A DNA stretch of 64,000 nucleotides from Sphingobacterium multivorum (GCF_900457465.1 NZ_UAUU01000002.1:682001-746000), one strand, 5' to 3'; shown: positions 1-9,577, counted from the stretch's first letter. The notes: generated from the letters alone by a model not told the origin. Program-made: numbers and translations.

Positions 1-72
1 TTTGGGGACTATTTGCGCCGATAACAGACATGGCAATGCCATGGATAACCCTATAAGTATCCTAAACTTCAT
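1..72 (-). CDS. Partial exported protein, N-terminus only
   Basis: An ATG at 72 opens a frame that runs off the left edge of the window after 24 codons. The translation has a basic start (MKFR), a hydrophobic core and a small-residue SAQ site, which is the layout of a signal peptide cleaved by signal peptidase I. The frame follows the M56-amidase gene on the same strand, 21 bases beyond that gene's restored stop, so it could be the last member of the same operon. Nothing of the mature protein is visible, so no function can be given. Confidence 0.5.
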   Translation of the reverse strand, partial: MKFRILIGLSMALPCLLSAQIVPK

Positions 73-93
73 GATATCTACGAAAATTAACGC

Positions 94-1568
94 TTAGTCT
101 TCAAAGCTTTGGTCTATAGCCTGTGCTAGTTTATGGATAAATTCAGGTTTTACGTTTTTATCAATGGCATTGATGTTCTCCAGCTCAAGGAGAAGCGCCG
201 GTATTTTAGCACCGCGTAAATTGCAAGCTTTGTATTTATCGCTGGAGTACCCGCAGCCAGTCCATTCTGTTGCAACATTTGGCCCAAACTAAACGCAAAT
301 TTGCGGTTAAGCTCTTCTAGCATCGTATGACTAACCCCCGACTGATATAATATTCGTATAGGAAGAGATTGTTTGCCCTTTACATTGTCGAAATGGATTG
401 ATAACAATAAATCCCCTTCAACGTTCGATCGGTCTCTGAGTAATTTATATTCATCAGCCGCTCTTGACAATACGACTTTGTGCCCCTTGCGCTCCAGCTC
501 CTGTTTCAAAAGCAAACAGGTTTCCCAGGTCAATGATTTTTCTTCCAATCCGAAAGATGAAATACCACCCGTGTCTTTTCCTCCATGTCCGGGGTCAAGA
601 ATGATCGTTTTAGACCGATTACTTCCTTCTTTTAAAGAAGTAGAAAACCAAGTGCTCTTCGGTGGATTAATAAAAGAGTAAAATAACAGTGAAAGACCTA
701 GTAATGGAATGGTCAATACGTACTGCCATCTTGCCTTTTTGGAGGAAGGTTTTGACATCATAACCTGTACCCGCTCCACCAACTCATGTCTATTCTTAAA
801 TAAACTACTCTGCAACCCAGTGGGACATGGCTGCTGTGTTTGAGTCAGTAGAAAACGGGCATAGCCGCTATTACCATATCGATTGGCCAACACCTCATCA
901 ACCTGATATTCATGCAGCAAATACAGCTGTCTACGCAACCAATAAACAAATGGATTTAGCCAATAAAGGCAACGAAAAATTTCTATCAACCATTTATCCC
1001 GGCAATGGTTAAAAACAATATGCTGACGCTCATGCTCAAAAATCAATTTACCTTCTGGCGTATCGAGCTGATCCTCTTCCATAACAATGACATGCTGCAC
1101 AGAACAATTCGCATAATGTCCAAAAGGAGCAACCATTGTAAATCCGTCAAATTTATACTGACTTAACTGTCCAATTCGACGGTATAAGCGGATATAGCGA
1201 AACGCAAAGCGGCACAACAATACAAAAGATACAAGCAGATAACCATAAGCAATGCCATATCCGATCGAAAAGGAGTGCCAGAAAGAATCGGCCATTTCTA
1301 CTTCTGACACGAGACCACTCGCAGTTCCGATGGAATGAGTTAGTGTATTGGATTGTCCAAAAGCGAGAGCCGGACTTGCCGACGGAAGAAATAATTCGCC
1401 CAAACGTACAGTTCCAAATGGCAGAAGCAGACTCAACAAACATAAACCTAGGATAAAATAACGGTTCCATTGAAAAAATGAAAGCTGTCTGAATACCAGA
1501 AAATAAAGAACTGCCCCGATGACCAGACTGCAGTTAACTTCAAATAAATAATAAAGTAAGCTATTCAT
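94..1568 (-). pseudogene. BlaR1-like M56 peptidase fused to N-acetylmuramoyl-L-alanine amidase, frameshifted near the 3' end
   Basis: The N-terminal half is an M56 (BlaR1/MecR1-type) integral membrane metalloprotease. It has hydrophobic segments at residues ~5-55 and ~100-125, the zinc motif HERQH near residue 179, a downstream HEYQVDE helix and a last membrane helix at ~283-303. The C-terminal half (from ~320) is an Amidase_3 domain with DPGHGGKD, the EEKSL glutamate and SIHFDN, which would cut the amide bond between muramic acid and the stem peptide outside the membrane. The literal frame stops at 150 (472 residues). A -1 shift within about 225-262 restores the family's C-terminal motif NLRGAKIPALLLELEN, with the catalytic Glu, and a stop at 94 (about 491 residues). 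The start codon overlaps the end of the upstream blaI-like gene by 8 bases, so the two are translationally coupled. The domain assignment is firm; whether the frameshift is biological is not. Confidence 0.8.
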
Positions 1569-1932
1569 GATCTTCTTGTTTTTTGATGAGTTGTTCTATT
1601 TTCTGAATATCCTCCGCCGAAAGCTTCTTTTCTTTTACCATAAAAGAGAGTAAATTCTCTACCGAATCATCAAAATAATGATCGAGCACTCTCGAGAATG
1701 ATAATTTCCGGTATTGCATCTTTGAAATCAAAGGATAATATTGGTAAGTTTTTCCGAAGGCCTTATAACCTACATACCCTTTCTTTTCCAATATTCTTAC
1801 AATCGAGGAGATTGTATTATAAGGAATTGAACTGCTTGGATCCAGATACTCAATAATATCTTTGACAAAGACCTCGTTGAGTTTCCAGATCACCTGCATG
1901 ACTTCCTCTTCTTTTTTTGTTAATTCTTCCAT
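1561..1932 (-). CDS. BlaI/MecI/CopY family transcriptional repressor
   Basis: This 123-residue protein has the BlaI winged-helix layout: an N-terminal helix (EELTKKEEEVMQVIWKL), a recognition region around residues 35-55 (IPYNTISSIVRILEKKGYV) and a C-terminal dimerisation helix. BlaI-type proteins bind palindromic operators as dimers and are inactivated by cleavage when the partner M56 protease is triggered. Its gene overlaps that of an M56 protease, the classic pairing. The ATG at 1932 lies about 27 bases downstream of a candidate promoter embedded in a 19-bp inverted repeat (1968-2023), so autorepression is likely. The signal is unknown: the partner carries a peptidoglycan amidase instead of a penicillin-binding sensor. 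Confidence 0.9.
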   Translation of the reverse strand: MEELTKKEEEVMQVIWKLNEVFVKDIIEYLDPSSSIPYNTISSIVRILEKKGYVGYKAFGKTYQYYPLISKMQYRKLSFSRVLDHYFDDSVENLLSFMVKEKKLSAEDIQKIEQLIKKQEDHE

Positions 1933-1958
1933 AATTTGATGCGTTGTTTATACTAACA

Positions 1959-2023
1959 TAAAGCTATAACTTATTTTTCAGTTTTACAACTTAAAAATAA
2001 GTTATAAAACTGAAAAATAAGTT
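1959..2023 (-). promoter_or_regulatory. Candidate promoter and BlaI operator (nested palindromes)
   Basis: Two perfect 19-nt arms (1968-1986 and 2005-2023) form an inverted repeat. Between them lies a smaller palindrome (1988-2003, arms AACTTA/TAAGTT). The core AACTTA/TAAGTT therefore occurs several times. Read on the minus strand, TTG at 1989-1987, a 20-nt spacer and TAGCTTTA at 1966-1959 resemble the Bacteroidota -33/-7 pattern, so repressor bound here would cover the promoter. Confidence 0.65.
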
Positions 2024-2061
2024 CATCGAAGGAATTCAATCAAAAAAAAGGCAATTAAAAC

Positions 2062-2172
2062 CTACTTTTTCAACAACTTAGAGAAAAACAAATAGGCCGC
2101 TATCAAAAAGATAACGATTATAATCAGGACAATAATCTCTTGTGTCCCTATTCCCCAGTTCATACTATTCAT
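2062..2172 (-). CDS. Small single-span membrane protein (36 aa)
   Basis: The ATG at 2172 starts a 36-codon frame ending in TAG at 2062-2064. The peptide begins MNSMNWGIGTQEI, continues with a run of about 17 Ile/Val/Leu/Phe/Ala residues and ends SKLLKK, so it looks like one transmembrane helix with a positive, probably cytoplasmic, C-terminus. It starts 11 bases after the stop of the dipeptide epimerase on the same strand, behind an A-rich ribosome-binding stretch, which suggests co-transcription. I do not recognise a family. The start of the helix is reminiscent of TatA-type proteins, but the amphipathic helix is missing. Confidence 0.5.
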   Translation of the reverse strand: MNSMNWGIGTQEIIVLIIIVIFLIAAYLFFSKLLKK

Positions 2173-2183
2173 ATTTTTTCAAT

Positions 2184-3281
2184 TTAAATGATCCATTTCT
2201 CGCATTGATCTAAAAATGTCTGTTCCATATCTGCTCCGATTCCAATTTGGTCTGAGATATGTATTTTGTATCCATCATATTGAATCCCACCTATAACAGG
2301 GTCCTTCAGATGGCCAACCATACAGGTGTCCAGATCAAAAAACTTGACATTCGGTGCAGCATAAGCGAAATGTACTTTAGCTGCTAAAGCCAAGCGAGAT
2401 TCCAACATCCCTCCGATCATACAAGTAATACCGTATTCCGCGGCAATATGATTAATTTTTAAGGCTTCCTGTATGCCTCCTGATTTCGAAAATTTAATAT
2501 TGATATAATCGCAAGCATCCGCTTTGCAGAGACGCTCTGCGTCATGGTGAGAATAAACGGATTCATCCGCCATCACGGGAACAATTGTTTCTGCACGCAA
2601 TTGCGGTAAATATTCGTCGTCCCATGTACGCATCGGTTGCTCGCAAAATTGTATCTTATAAGGTTCCAACCCCTGTAATGCTTCTAATGCCTCCTCATAA
2701 GACCAGCCTTGGTTTGCATCAACACGAATAGGCATTTCCAATCCAACAGCCTTACGTATTTCACGTATACGCGCAATATCTGTTTTTGGATCCTTTCCCA
2801 ACTTAACTTTCAACATGACCGCACCTTCGCTCTGTAAACGTTTTGCTTTCAACGCCATCTCTTCTGGAGACGCAATTCCCAAGGTGATATCTGTCGTAAT
2901 CTCTCGCTTCGCTCCCTTTAGAAATTGATAAAGTGGCAGACCAGCATGTTTGGCCGCCAGATCATGCAAGGCCATATCAAAAGCTGATTTGATCGTCTTG
3001 CTACCGGCGATATATAGGTCCAATTCTGCCAAACGCTCTTCTATAGCCAAAGGATCGCGCCCCTTCCAAATCTTTGCAAAATCCCGTGCCAGAACTAAAC
3101 AAGTATCTTGTGTTTCTCCTACGATCATCGGAAAGGCAGAACATTCGCCCACACCATATATATTAGCATCTGTATATATACGTATAAAAGTATTTTGCGC
3201 ATAATCCATCGTCCCTGTTGCGATAACAAAAGGTTCCATAGGAATGCTTAGTCGATAAATTTCAATTTCAGTTATTTTCAT
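2184..3281 (-). CDS. Dipeptide epimerase (enolase superfamily)
   Basis: This 365-residue protein belongs to the mandelate racemase/muconate lactonizing enzyme group. The KxK catalytic lysine motif is in LKVKLG (~158), the three Mg ligands are in RVDANQGW, FCEQP and MADES, and the opposite catalytic lysine is in NIKFSKSGG. The late FDLDTC motif gives the DxD signature that known L-Ala-D/L-Glu epimerases use to hold the substrate amino group. Such enzymes convert L-Ala-D-Glu from recycled murein to L-Ala-L-Glu in the cytoplasm. The gene lies upstream of the 36-residue membrane peptide and the BlaI/M56-amidase pair, which fits a murein-related role. The exact dipeptide specificity cannot be read from the sequence. 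Confidence 0.88.
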   Translation of the reverse strand: MKITEIEIYRLSIPMEPFVIATGTMDYAQNTFIRIYTDANIYGVGECSAFPMIVGETQDTCLVLARDFAKIWKGRDPLAIEERLAELDLYIAGSKTIKSAFDMALHDLAAKHAGLPLYQFLKGAKREITTDITLGIASPEEMALKAKRLQSEGAVMLKVKLGKDPKTDIARIREIRKAVGLEMPIRVDANQGWSYEEALEALQGLEPYKIQFCEQPMRTWDDEYLPQLRAETIVPVMADESVYSHHDAERLCKADACDYINIKFSKSGGIQEALKINHIAAEYGITCMIGGMLESRLALAAKVHFAYAAPNVKFFDLDTCMVGHLKDPVIGGIQYDGYKIHISDQIGIGADMEQTFLDQCEKWII

Positions 3282-3584
3282 CTCACTCTTTAGTTAAGCC
3301 ATGTCGATACAGCATAAAGGATATGCAATACTTTGCCTAATTTATATATATTCTTGCAATCTTGGGATGATTTTTCCATATCCCACAAAAAATATTGCCA
3401 AATGTTGCACTATTCAGCGATGCATCAAACTGAATTGACTGCGGCGAATATCAAATACAATATCGGCAACAAAACATATCAAAAGGAATGATAAAATCAA
3501 ACTAAATACATTTTCATTATAATATTTATAATATTTCCGTTTTTTATTCCTATATTAGCAATGTATAATATTTGAAAAGGAAAG
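3282..3584. other. Divergent intergenic region between dipeptide epimerase and gltB
   Basis: This 303-bp AT-rich gap must hold the promoters for both divergent genes. I see no RNA gene, no credible small frame and no clear full TTG/TAnnTTTG promoter. The last 100 bases before gltB are very AT-rich, and an A/G-rich stretch just before 3585 can serve as ribosome binding site. Confidence 0.5.
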
Positions 3585-6500
3585 ATGATTCAACAAAGAC
3601 CGAAAACGGAGGGCCTCTACGACCCTAATTTTGAGCATGACGCCTGTGGGGTAGGCTTTGTCGCCCATATCAAAGGGAATAAATCACACGCACAAGTAAA
3701 AGATGCATTAACCATGTTGGAGAATATGGAGCACCGTGGTGCTTGTGGCTGTGACCCAGAAAGCGGTGATGGAGCGGGTATCATGATCCAGCTTCCCCAT
3801 GAATTTTTATGGGAAGAATGTATCAACTTGGGTATACAATTGGAAGAGCCAGGTTATTATGGCACAGGTATGGTCTTTCTTCCAAAAGAAGAAGACATGA
3901 ACAAAATATGTCGGGATTTGATTGAGGAAGCGGCAGCAGAAAGGGGTATGAAATTCCTTGGCTACCGTCCAGTACCAGTCAATCGTGAAGGTATTGGACC
4001 AACAGCGCTCAGTGCAGAACCTGAAATAGTCCAATTTTTTGTTAGCAGACCGGACGGCGTTTCAAACACTGAAGAATTTGAACGCAAACTTTTTGTACTA
4101 CGTCGCCTGATCATTCAAAAAGTTAAACAACAACAAGAATACCCTCTCCCCCTTTACTTTGCATCGCTTTCTTGCAAAACAATTATTTACAAAGGTCAAT
4201 TAACAACATACCAGGTCGGAACTTATTATCTTGATTTACGCGATCCTCGTGTGGTATCTGCTTTTGGCTTAGTTCACTCGCGCTTTTCCACCAATACTTT
4301 TCCTTCATGGTCCCTCGCTCAGCCATTCCGTATGCTGGCACACAATGGCGAGATCAATACATTGACAGGTAACCTGAATTGGTTTTACGCAGGTATGCGC
4401 GCTTTATCATCGCCGTATTTTACGGAAGAAGAGATGGAAATCTTACTTCCTATTGTTGACCGTGGTCAATCAGATTCTGCCTGCCTTGACAATGTAGCCG
4501 AGCTGCTTTTACATAGCGGACGTAGTCTCACCCATGTGATGTTGATGTTGGTCCCTGAGGCTTGGGATGGCAATACGCAAATGGATCCTTTAAAACGTGC
4601 TTTCTACGAATATCACGCAACCTTGATGGAGCCTTGGGATGGTCCTGCAGCACTCTGCTTCACCGATGGCAAGCATATTGGTGCTACATTAGACCGCAAC
4701 GGCTTACGCCCGCTACGTTATGCCGTAACCTCAGACGACCGCGTCGTTGTTGCTTCTGAAGCAGGGGCACTTCCGATCGAGGAGTCTACCATCATCAAAA
4801 AAGGCCGTCAACAAGCAGGCAAGATTTTCCTTGTCGACATGGAACAAGGCCGTATCCTCACCGATAACGAAGTAAAAGATCAATTGATCAACCAACAGCC
4901 TTATAGTGATTGGTTGGACAACTATAAAATTAAGCTAGAAGAACTGGAAGAACCTCGTGTAACCTACACCTATCTTTCCAAAGATTCTGTTTTCAAATAT
5001 CAAAAGACATTTGGTTTCTCCCGCGAGGATCTAGAAACCATCCTGACCCCAATGGCATTGACAGGATACGAACCAACAGGCTCCATGGGGTCCGATGTTC
5101 CGCTAGCCATTCTTTCCGATCAACCACAACATATTTCAAGTTATTTTAAGCAATTTTTTGCCCAAGTAACCAACCCACCGATCGATCCGATTCGCGAACG
5201 CTTGGTCATGAGTTTAGCAACATTTATCGGTAACGCAGGCAATATCCTAATCGAAGACAAGAAATTCTGTCACTGTGTAACCTTACCGCATCCGATCCTG
5301 ACCTCCAAAGAACTGGAGAAATTGCGTTCGATCGATACAGGATTGTTCCAAGCAAAAACCATCCAGTCTTACTTCCGCTCAGATGGTAAACCTGGATCAT
5401 TGGAAGCCGGTCTGGAACGCTTGTGCCGCTATGCGGATGATGCTGTACGTGATGGTTTTGAAGTACTTATTCTTTCGGATCGTGCGATTGACTCCAAACA
5501 TGCAGCTATACCTTCATTACTTGCTGTTTCGGCAGTCCATCACCACTTGATCAAAACAGGTAATCGTGGTGCTGTAGGCCTAGTGGTCGAAGCCGGTGAT
5601 GCTTGGGAAGTACACCATTTTGCCTGCCTATTGGCATTCGGTGCCACAGCGATCAATCCTTATATGGCCTTGGCAAGTATCCGTACCATGAAGGAACAAA
5701 ACACCTTGGATACCGAACTGACTTGGCCTGAACTATCCAAAAATTACGTCAAAGCCGTTAACAATGGTTTGTTGAAAATTTTCTCCAAAATGGGGATCTC
5801 CACATTGCAATCCTACCACGGTGCACAGATCTTTGAGGTACTTGGTATTGACAAGTCTGTTGTCGATAAATTCTTTTGCGGAGCTGTCTCACGTATCGGC
5901 GGTATGACCTTGGATGATCTGGCTAAAGAAGCTCTTTCAAAACATTGGCGCGGATTTGAAAAAAGCCGTACTCCACAAAATCTATTGCCAGAAGGCGGTA
6001 TTTATCAATGGAAGCGTCGTGGTGAAGGCCACCTTTGGAATCCAGACACGATTCACCTATTGCAACAAGCCTGTCGCACTGGAGATTATGCGACCTATAA
6101 AAAATACGCGCAGAAAATCAATGAGCAAAAAGAACACATGTTTACCCTTCGCGGATTGTTGGACTTTGCAAAACATCGCAATTCTATTCCATTGGAGCAA
6201 GTAGAACCTGCTAGTGAAATTCTAAAACGTTTCGCAACCGGTGCGATGTCTTTTGGATCAATTTCCCACGAAGCGCATAGCACCCTTGCCATCGCCATGA
6301 ACCGCATCGGCGCAAAATCGAATACCGGTGAAGGCGGCGAAGATGAATTGCGTTATCAACCGCTTCCAAATGGAGATTCTATGCGCTCGGCAATAAAACA
6401 GGTTGCCTCGGCTCGTTTTGGTGTTACTTCCAACTATCTGACACAAGCAGACGAACTACAAATCAAAATGGCGCAAGGTGCCAAACCGGGAGAAGGAGGT

Positions 6501-8099
6501 CAATTACCCGGCCCCAAAGTGGATGCCTGGATTGCAAAAACCAGACACTCTACACCGGGTGTCGGTCTAATTTCACCACCACCCCATCACGATATTTACT
6601 CCATCGAAGATTTAGCGCAGCTGATCTTTGACCTAAAGAATGCTAACCGTCAAGCAAGAATCAACGTAAAGTTGGTCTCTAAAGCGGGTGTTGGTACCAT
6701 TGCTGCCGGAGTGGCGAAGGCCCATGCCGACGTGATTCTTATCGCAGGTTTTGATGGTGGTACAGGTGCATCCCCGATCAGTTCAATCAAACACGCTGGA
6801 TTGCCTTGGGAATTAGGGCTTGCAGAAGCGCATCAGACACTTGTTAAAAACAAATTGCGCAGTCGCGTTGTGTTGCAGGCGGACGGTCAGGTAAAAACAG
6901 GTCGTGACATCATCATCGCCACACTATTGGGCGCTGAGGAATGGGGCGTATCTACAGCAGCATTGGTTGCCGGTGGCTGTATCATGATGCGTAAATGCCA
7001 CTTGAATACATGCCCTGTGGGTGTTGCAACGCAAGATCCAGAACTGCGTAAATTATTCTCTGGAAAACCAGAAGATATTGTCAACTTATTTACCTTCCTA
7101 GCAGAGGAAGTCCGTGAAACGATGGCTTATCTTGGCTTCCGCACCATCAACGAGATGGTCGGGCGGGCTCAGTTCTTAAAGAAACGGGAAAATATAGACC
7201 ATTGGAAAGCTAAGAAAATTGATTTCACAGACATTCTACATGTGGAACGCAACGAGCCTGGACAATCGTTATACAATACCGAAGAGCAGGATCACGGTAT
7301 GGCCATGATTTTGGATTGGGGCTTATTAAAACAATCCAAGTTGGCTTTAGAAAGCAAAACGCCTGTATTTGGCACATTTAAAGTAAAAAACACAGACCGT
7401 ACCATCGGAACCATGCTGTCCAATGAAATTTCAAAACTTTATGGTTCAGAAGGTCTTCCAGACAATACCATCAATTTCAAATTTGAAGGTTCTGCCGGAC
7501 AGAGTTTTGGTGCATTTTCAACGAAAGGTCTTTCATTTGAATTACAAGGTGAAGCCAATGACTATGTTGGAAAAGGACTATCAGGAGCTCAGTTAGCCAT
7601 CTATCCAGTTGCAGAAAGTGCTCTAGTACCGGAAGATAATATCATTATTGGCAACGTTGCACTATTTGGAGCAACATCTGGGCATCTATTCGTCAACGGA
7701 CAGGCCGGTGAACGCTTCGCCGTCCGTAACTCTGGTGCAACAGCTGTAGTTGAAGGTGTTGGTGACCATGGCTGTGAGTACATGACAGGGGGGCGTGCGC
7801 TGATCTTGGGTGCTACAGGTCGTAACTTTGCTGCCGGAATGAGCGGTGGTATTGCGTGGATCTACGACATTAATGAAGATTTCCGCGAAAACTGTAATCA
7901 GGAAATGGTCGATCTGGATCCATTGGAAAGTGAAGACGAAACCGCAATTATCGCCTTACTGAAACGTCATATCTTGCTCACCAATAGCCGTAGAGCAGAT
8001 TTCATACTACAAAATTGGTCAAGAGAAAAAAATAAATTCATTAAGGTATTCCCGAGAGAATACAAAAATGTCATTCGTCAAAAATTAGTTGAAGCATAA
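3585..8099 (+). CDS. gltB: Glutamate synthase, large subunit
   Basis: GltB (1504 residues, the usual length) takes ammonia from glutamine and transfers it to 2-oxoglutarate to make glutamate. An N-terminal class II glutamine amidotransferase domain begins at Cys21 in DACGVGF, so a short propeptide of about 20 residues must be removed. The central and FMN-binding synthase domains follow, including GAKPGEGGQLPG and GFDGGTGASP. The 3Fe-4S motif CIMMRKCHLNTCPVG lies near residue 1131. The glycine-rich GXGXG structural domain forms the last ~250 residues. The partner gltD starts 17 bases downstream, so the two form an operon encoding the cytoplasmic NADPH-dependent GOGAT. Confidence 0.97.
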   Translation: MIQQRPKTEGLYDPNFEHDACGVGFVAHIKGNKSHAQVKDALTMLENMEHRGACGCDPESGDGAGIMIQLPHEFLWEECINLGIQLEEPGYYGTGMVFLPKEEDMNKICRDLIEEAAAERGMKFLGYRPVPVNREGIGPTALSAEPEIVQFFVSRPDGVSNTEEFERKLFVLRRLIIQKVKQQQEYPLPLYFASLSCKTIIYKGQLTTYQVGTYYLDLRDPRVVSAFGLVHSRFSTNTFPSWSLAQPFRMLAHNGEINTLTGNLNWFYAGMRALSSPYFTEEEMEILLPIVDRGQSDSACLDNVAELLLHSGRSLTHVMLMLVPEAWDGNTQMDPLKRAFYEYHATLMEPWDGPAALCFTDGKHIGATLDRNGLRPLRYAVTSDDRVVVASEAGALPIEESTIIKKGRQQAGKIFLVDMEQGRILTDNEVKDQLINQQPYSDWLDNYKIKLEELEEPRVTYTYLSKDSVFKYQKTFGFSREDLETILTPMALTGYEPTGSMGSDVPLAILSDQPQHISSYFKQFFAQVTNPPIDPIRERLVMSLATFIGNAGNILIEDKKFCHCVTLPHPILTSKELEKLRSIDTGLFQAKTIQSYFRSDGKPGSLEAGLERLCRYADDAVRDGFEVLILSDRAIDSKHAAIPSLLAVSAVHHHLIKTGNRGAVGLVVEAGDAWEVHHFACLLAFGATAINPYMALASIRTMKEQNTLDTELTWPELSKNYVKAVNNGLLKIFSKMGISTLQSYHGAQIFEVLGIDKSVVDKFFCGAVSRIGGMTLDDLAKEALSKHWRGFEKSRTPQNLLPEGGIYQWKRRGEGHLWNPDTIHLLQQACRTGDYATYKKYAQKINEQKEHMFTLRGLLDFAKHRNSIPLEQVEPASEILKRFATGAMSFGSISHEAHSTLAIAMNRIGAKSNTGEGGEDELRYQPLPNGDSMRSAIKQVASARFGVTSNYLTQADELQIKMAQGAKPGEGGQLPGPKVDAWIAKTRHSTPGVGLISPPPHHDIYSIEDLAQLIFDLKNANRQARINVKLVSKAGVGTIAAGVAKAHADVILIAGFDGGTGASPISSIKHAGLPWELGLAEAHQTLVKNKLRSRVVLQADGQVKTGRDIIIATLLGAEEWGVSTAALVAGGCIMMRKCHLNTCPVGVATQDPELRKLFSGKPEDIVNLFTFLAEEVRETMAYLGFRTINEMVGRAQFLKKRENIDHWKAKKIDFTDILHVERNEPGQSLYNTEEQDHGMAMILDWGLLKQSKLALESKTPVFGTFKVKNTDRTIGTMLSNEISKLYGSEGLPDNTINFKFEGSAGQSFGAFSTKGLSFELQGEANDYVGKGLSGAQLAIYPVAESALVPEDNIIIGNVALFGATSGHLFVNGQAGERFAVRNSGATAVVEGVGDHGCEYMTGGRALILGATGRNFAAGMSGGIAWIYDINEDFRENCNQEMVDLDPLESEDETAIIALLKRHILLTNSRRADFILQNWSREKNKFIKVFPREYKNVIRQKLVEA

Positions 8100-8116
8100 T
8101 ATAGGAAGCACAGATC

Positions 8117-9577
8117 ATGGGAAAAATTACAGGTTTTAAAGAATTTGAGCGCGTGCTTCCAACAAAAGAAGCTGTGGAAGGTCGCGTACAGCACTATAAA
8201 GAATTCAATAAAGGGTATTCTGAGAACGAGCTCAATAAGCAGGCCGCGCGCTGCATGGACTGCGGTATTCCATTTTGTCATTCAGGTTGTCCACTGGGCA
8301 ATGTCATCCCTGAATTTAACGATGCCGTATACGATGGAAAATGGGAAGAGGCCTATCAGATTTTGTCCTCCACCAATAACTTCCCTGAATTTACAGGTAG
8401 AATATGTCCGGCACCATGCGAATCAGCCTGTGTACTTGGTATACATAGTACTCCGATCACTATCGAGGAGATCGAAAAACATATTATCGAGATTGCTTTT
8501 AAAAAGGGTTATGTCAAAGCACATAAAAGTTATTTAAAAACAGGCAAACGCGTCGCCGTCGTGGGCTCCGGTCCAGCCGGACTAGCGGCTGCTGCTCAGC
8601 TCAATAAAGCAGGACACGATGTTGTTGTTTTCGAACGTGATGATCAGGTTGGAGGATTACTCCGCTACGGTATTCCGGATTTTAAATTAGAAAAATCGGT
8701 AATCGATCGCCGTGTCAATCTCCTGAAAGAATCGGGAATAGAATTCAAGGTGAATTCAGAAGTTGGCAAAGACATCAGCTTTTATGAATTAAAAGCTTAT
8801 GATGCTGTTATATTGGCAACAGGCTCTACCGTTCCATGGCACATGCAATTACCAGGGCATGAAGCTAAAGGCATACATTTTGCTATGGACTTTCTGACCC
8901 AGCAAAATAAAGAAGTAAGTGGAATTGCTATCGAACAAGACCGCATCCTGGCAACAGACAAACATGTTGTTGTCATCGGTGATGGTGATACCGGATCAGA
9001 CTGTATTGGTACATCCAATCGTCATCGTGCAAAAAGTATCACACAGATTGCCCGCAAACCTACACCTTCTAAACAACGTCTAAAGAACAATCCTTGGCCA
9101 ATGGACAAGCTCACATTCGGAACCTCCTCTTCTCAGGAAGAAGGCTGTGAAAGACTTTGGGCTACAGAAACGCAAGAATTTGTTAAAGATGAAGATGGCC
9201 ATATCAAAGCTATAAAAATCAAAGAGGTTCAATACGAAGTTGATGAATTTGGAAAAAGAACCCGCTTAGGAGAATCCGAGATCCGTGAAATACCAGCAGA
9301 CCTCGTCTTATTGGCTATTGGTTATCAACACACTGAACATACGCTCCTAGAACAATTGGGTGTACGTGTCGATGAAAAAGGAAATATCCTTGCAAATGAT
9401 AAAGACTACCAAACGACAATTGATAATATCTTCACTGCTGGAGATTGCCGTAAAGGCCAGTCGCTTGTTGTTTGGGCCATCTCTGAAGGACGCGAATGTG
9501 CTCGAAAAGTAGACGAATACTTAATGGGGTATTCAGAGCTTGAAAGCAAGGACTTCCTGGCAACAATAAATGCTTAA
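8117..9577 (+). CDS. gltD: Glutamate synthase, small subunit
   Basis: GltD (486 residues) passes electrons from NADPH to the large subunit. The N-terminal region carries the cysteine motifs ARCMDCGIPFCHSGCP (~43) and RICPAPCESAC, which bind 4Fe-4S clusters. An FAD-binding Rossmann motif VAVVGSGPAGLAAA lies near residue 147. The NADPH-binding motif is VVVIGDGDTGSDC (~288), and the closing FAD contact is FTAGDCRKGQSLVVWA. The gene follows gltB by 17 bases and ends before a strong hairpin terminator at 9676-9707, which closes the operon. Confidence 0.97.
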   Translation: MGKITGFKEFERVLPTKEAVEGRVQHYKEFNKGYSENELNKQAARCMDCGIPFCHSGCPLGNVIPEFNDAVYDGKWEEAYQILSSTNNFPEFTGRICPAPCESACVLGIHSTPITIEEIEKHIIEIAFKKGYVKAHKSYLKTGKRVAVVGSGPAGLAAAAQLNKAGHDVVVFERDDQVGGLLRYGIPDFKLEKSVIDRRVNLLKESGIEFKVNSEVGKDISFYELKAYDAVILATGSTVPWHMQLPGHEAKGIHFAMDFLTQQNKEVSGIAIEQDRILATDKHVVVIGDGDTGSDCIGTSNRHRAKSITQIARKPTPSKQRLKNNPWPMDKLTFGTSSSQEEGCERLWATETQEFVKDEDGHIKAIKIKEVQYEVDEFGKRTRLGESEIREIPADLVLLAIGYQHTEHTLLEQLGVRVDEKGNILANDKDYQTTIDNIFTAGDCRKGQSLVVWAISEGRECARKVDEYLMGYSELESKDFLATINA

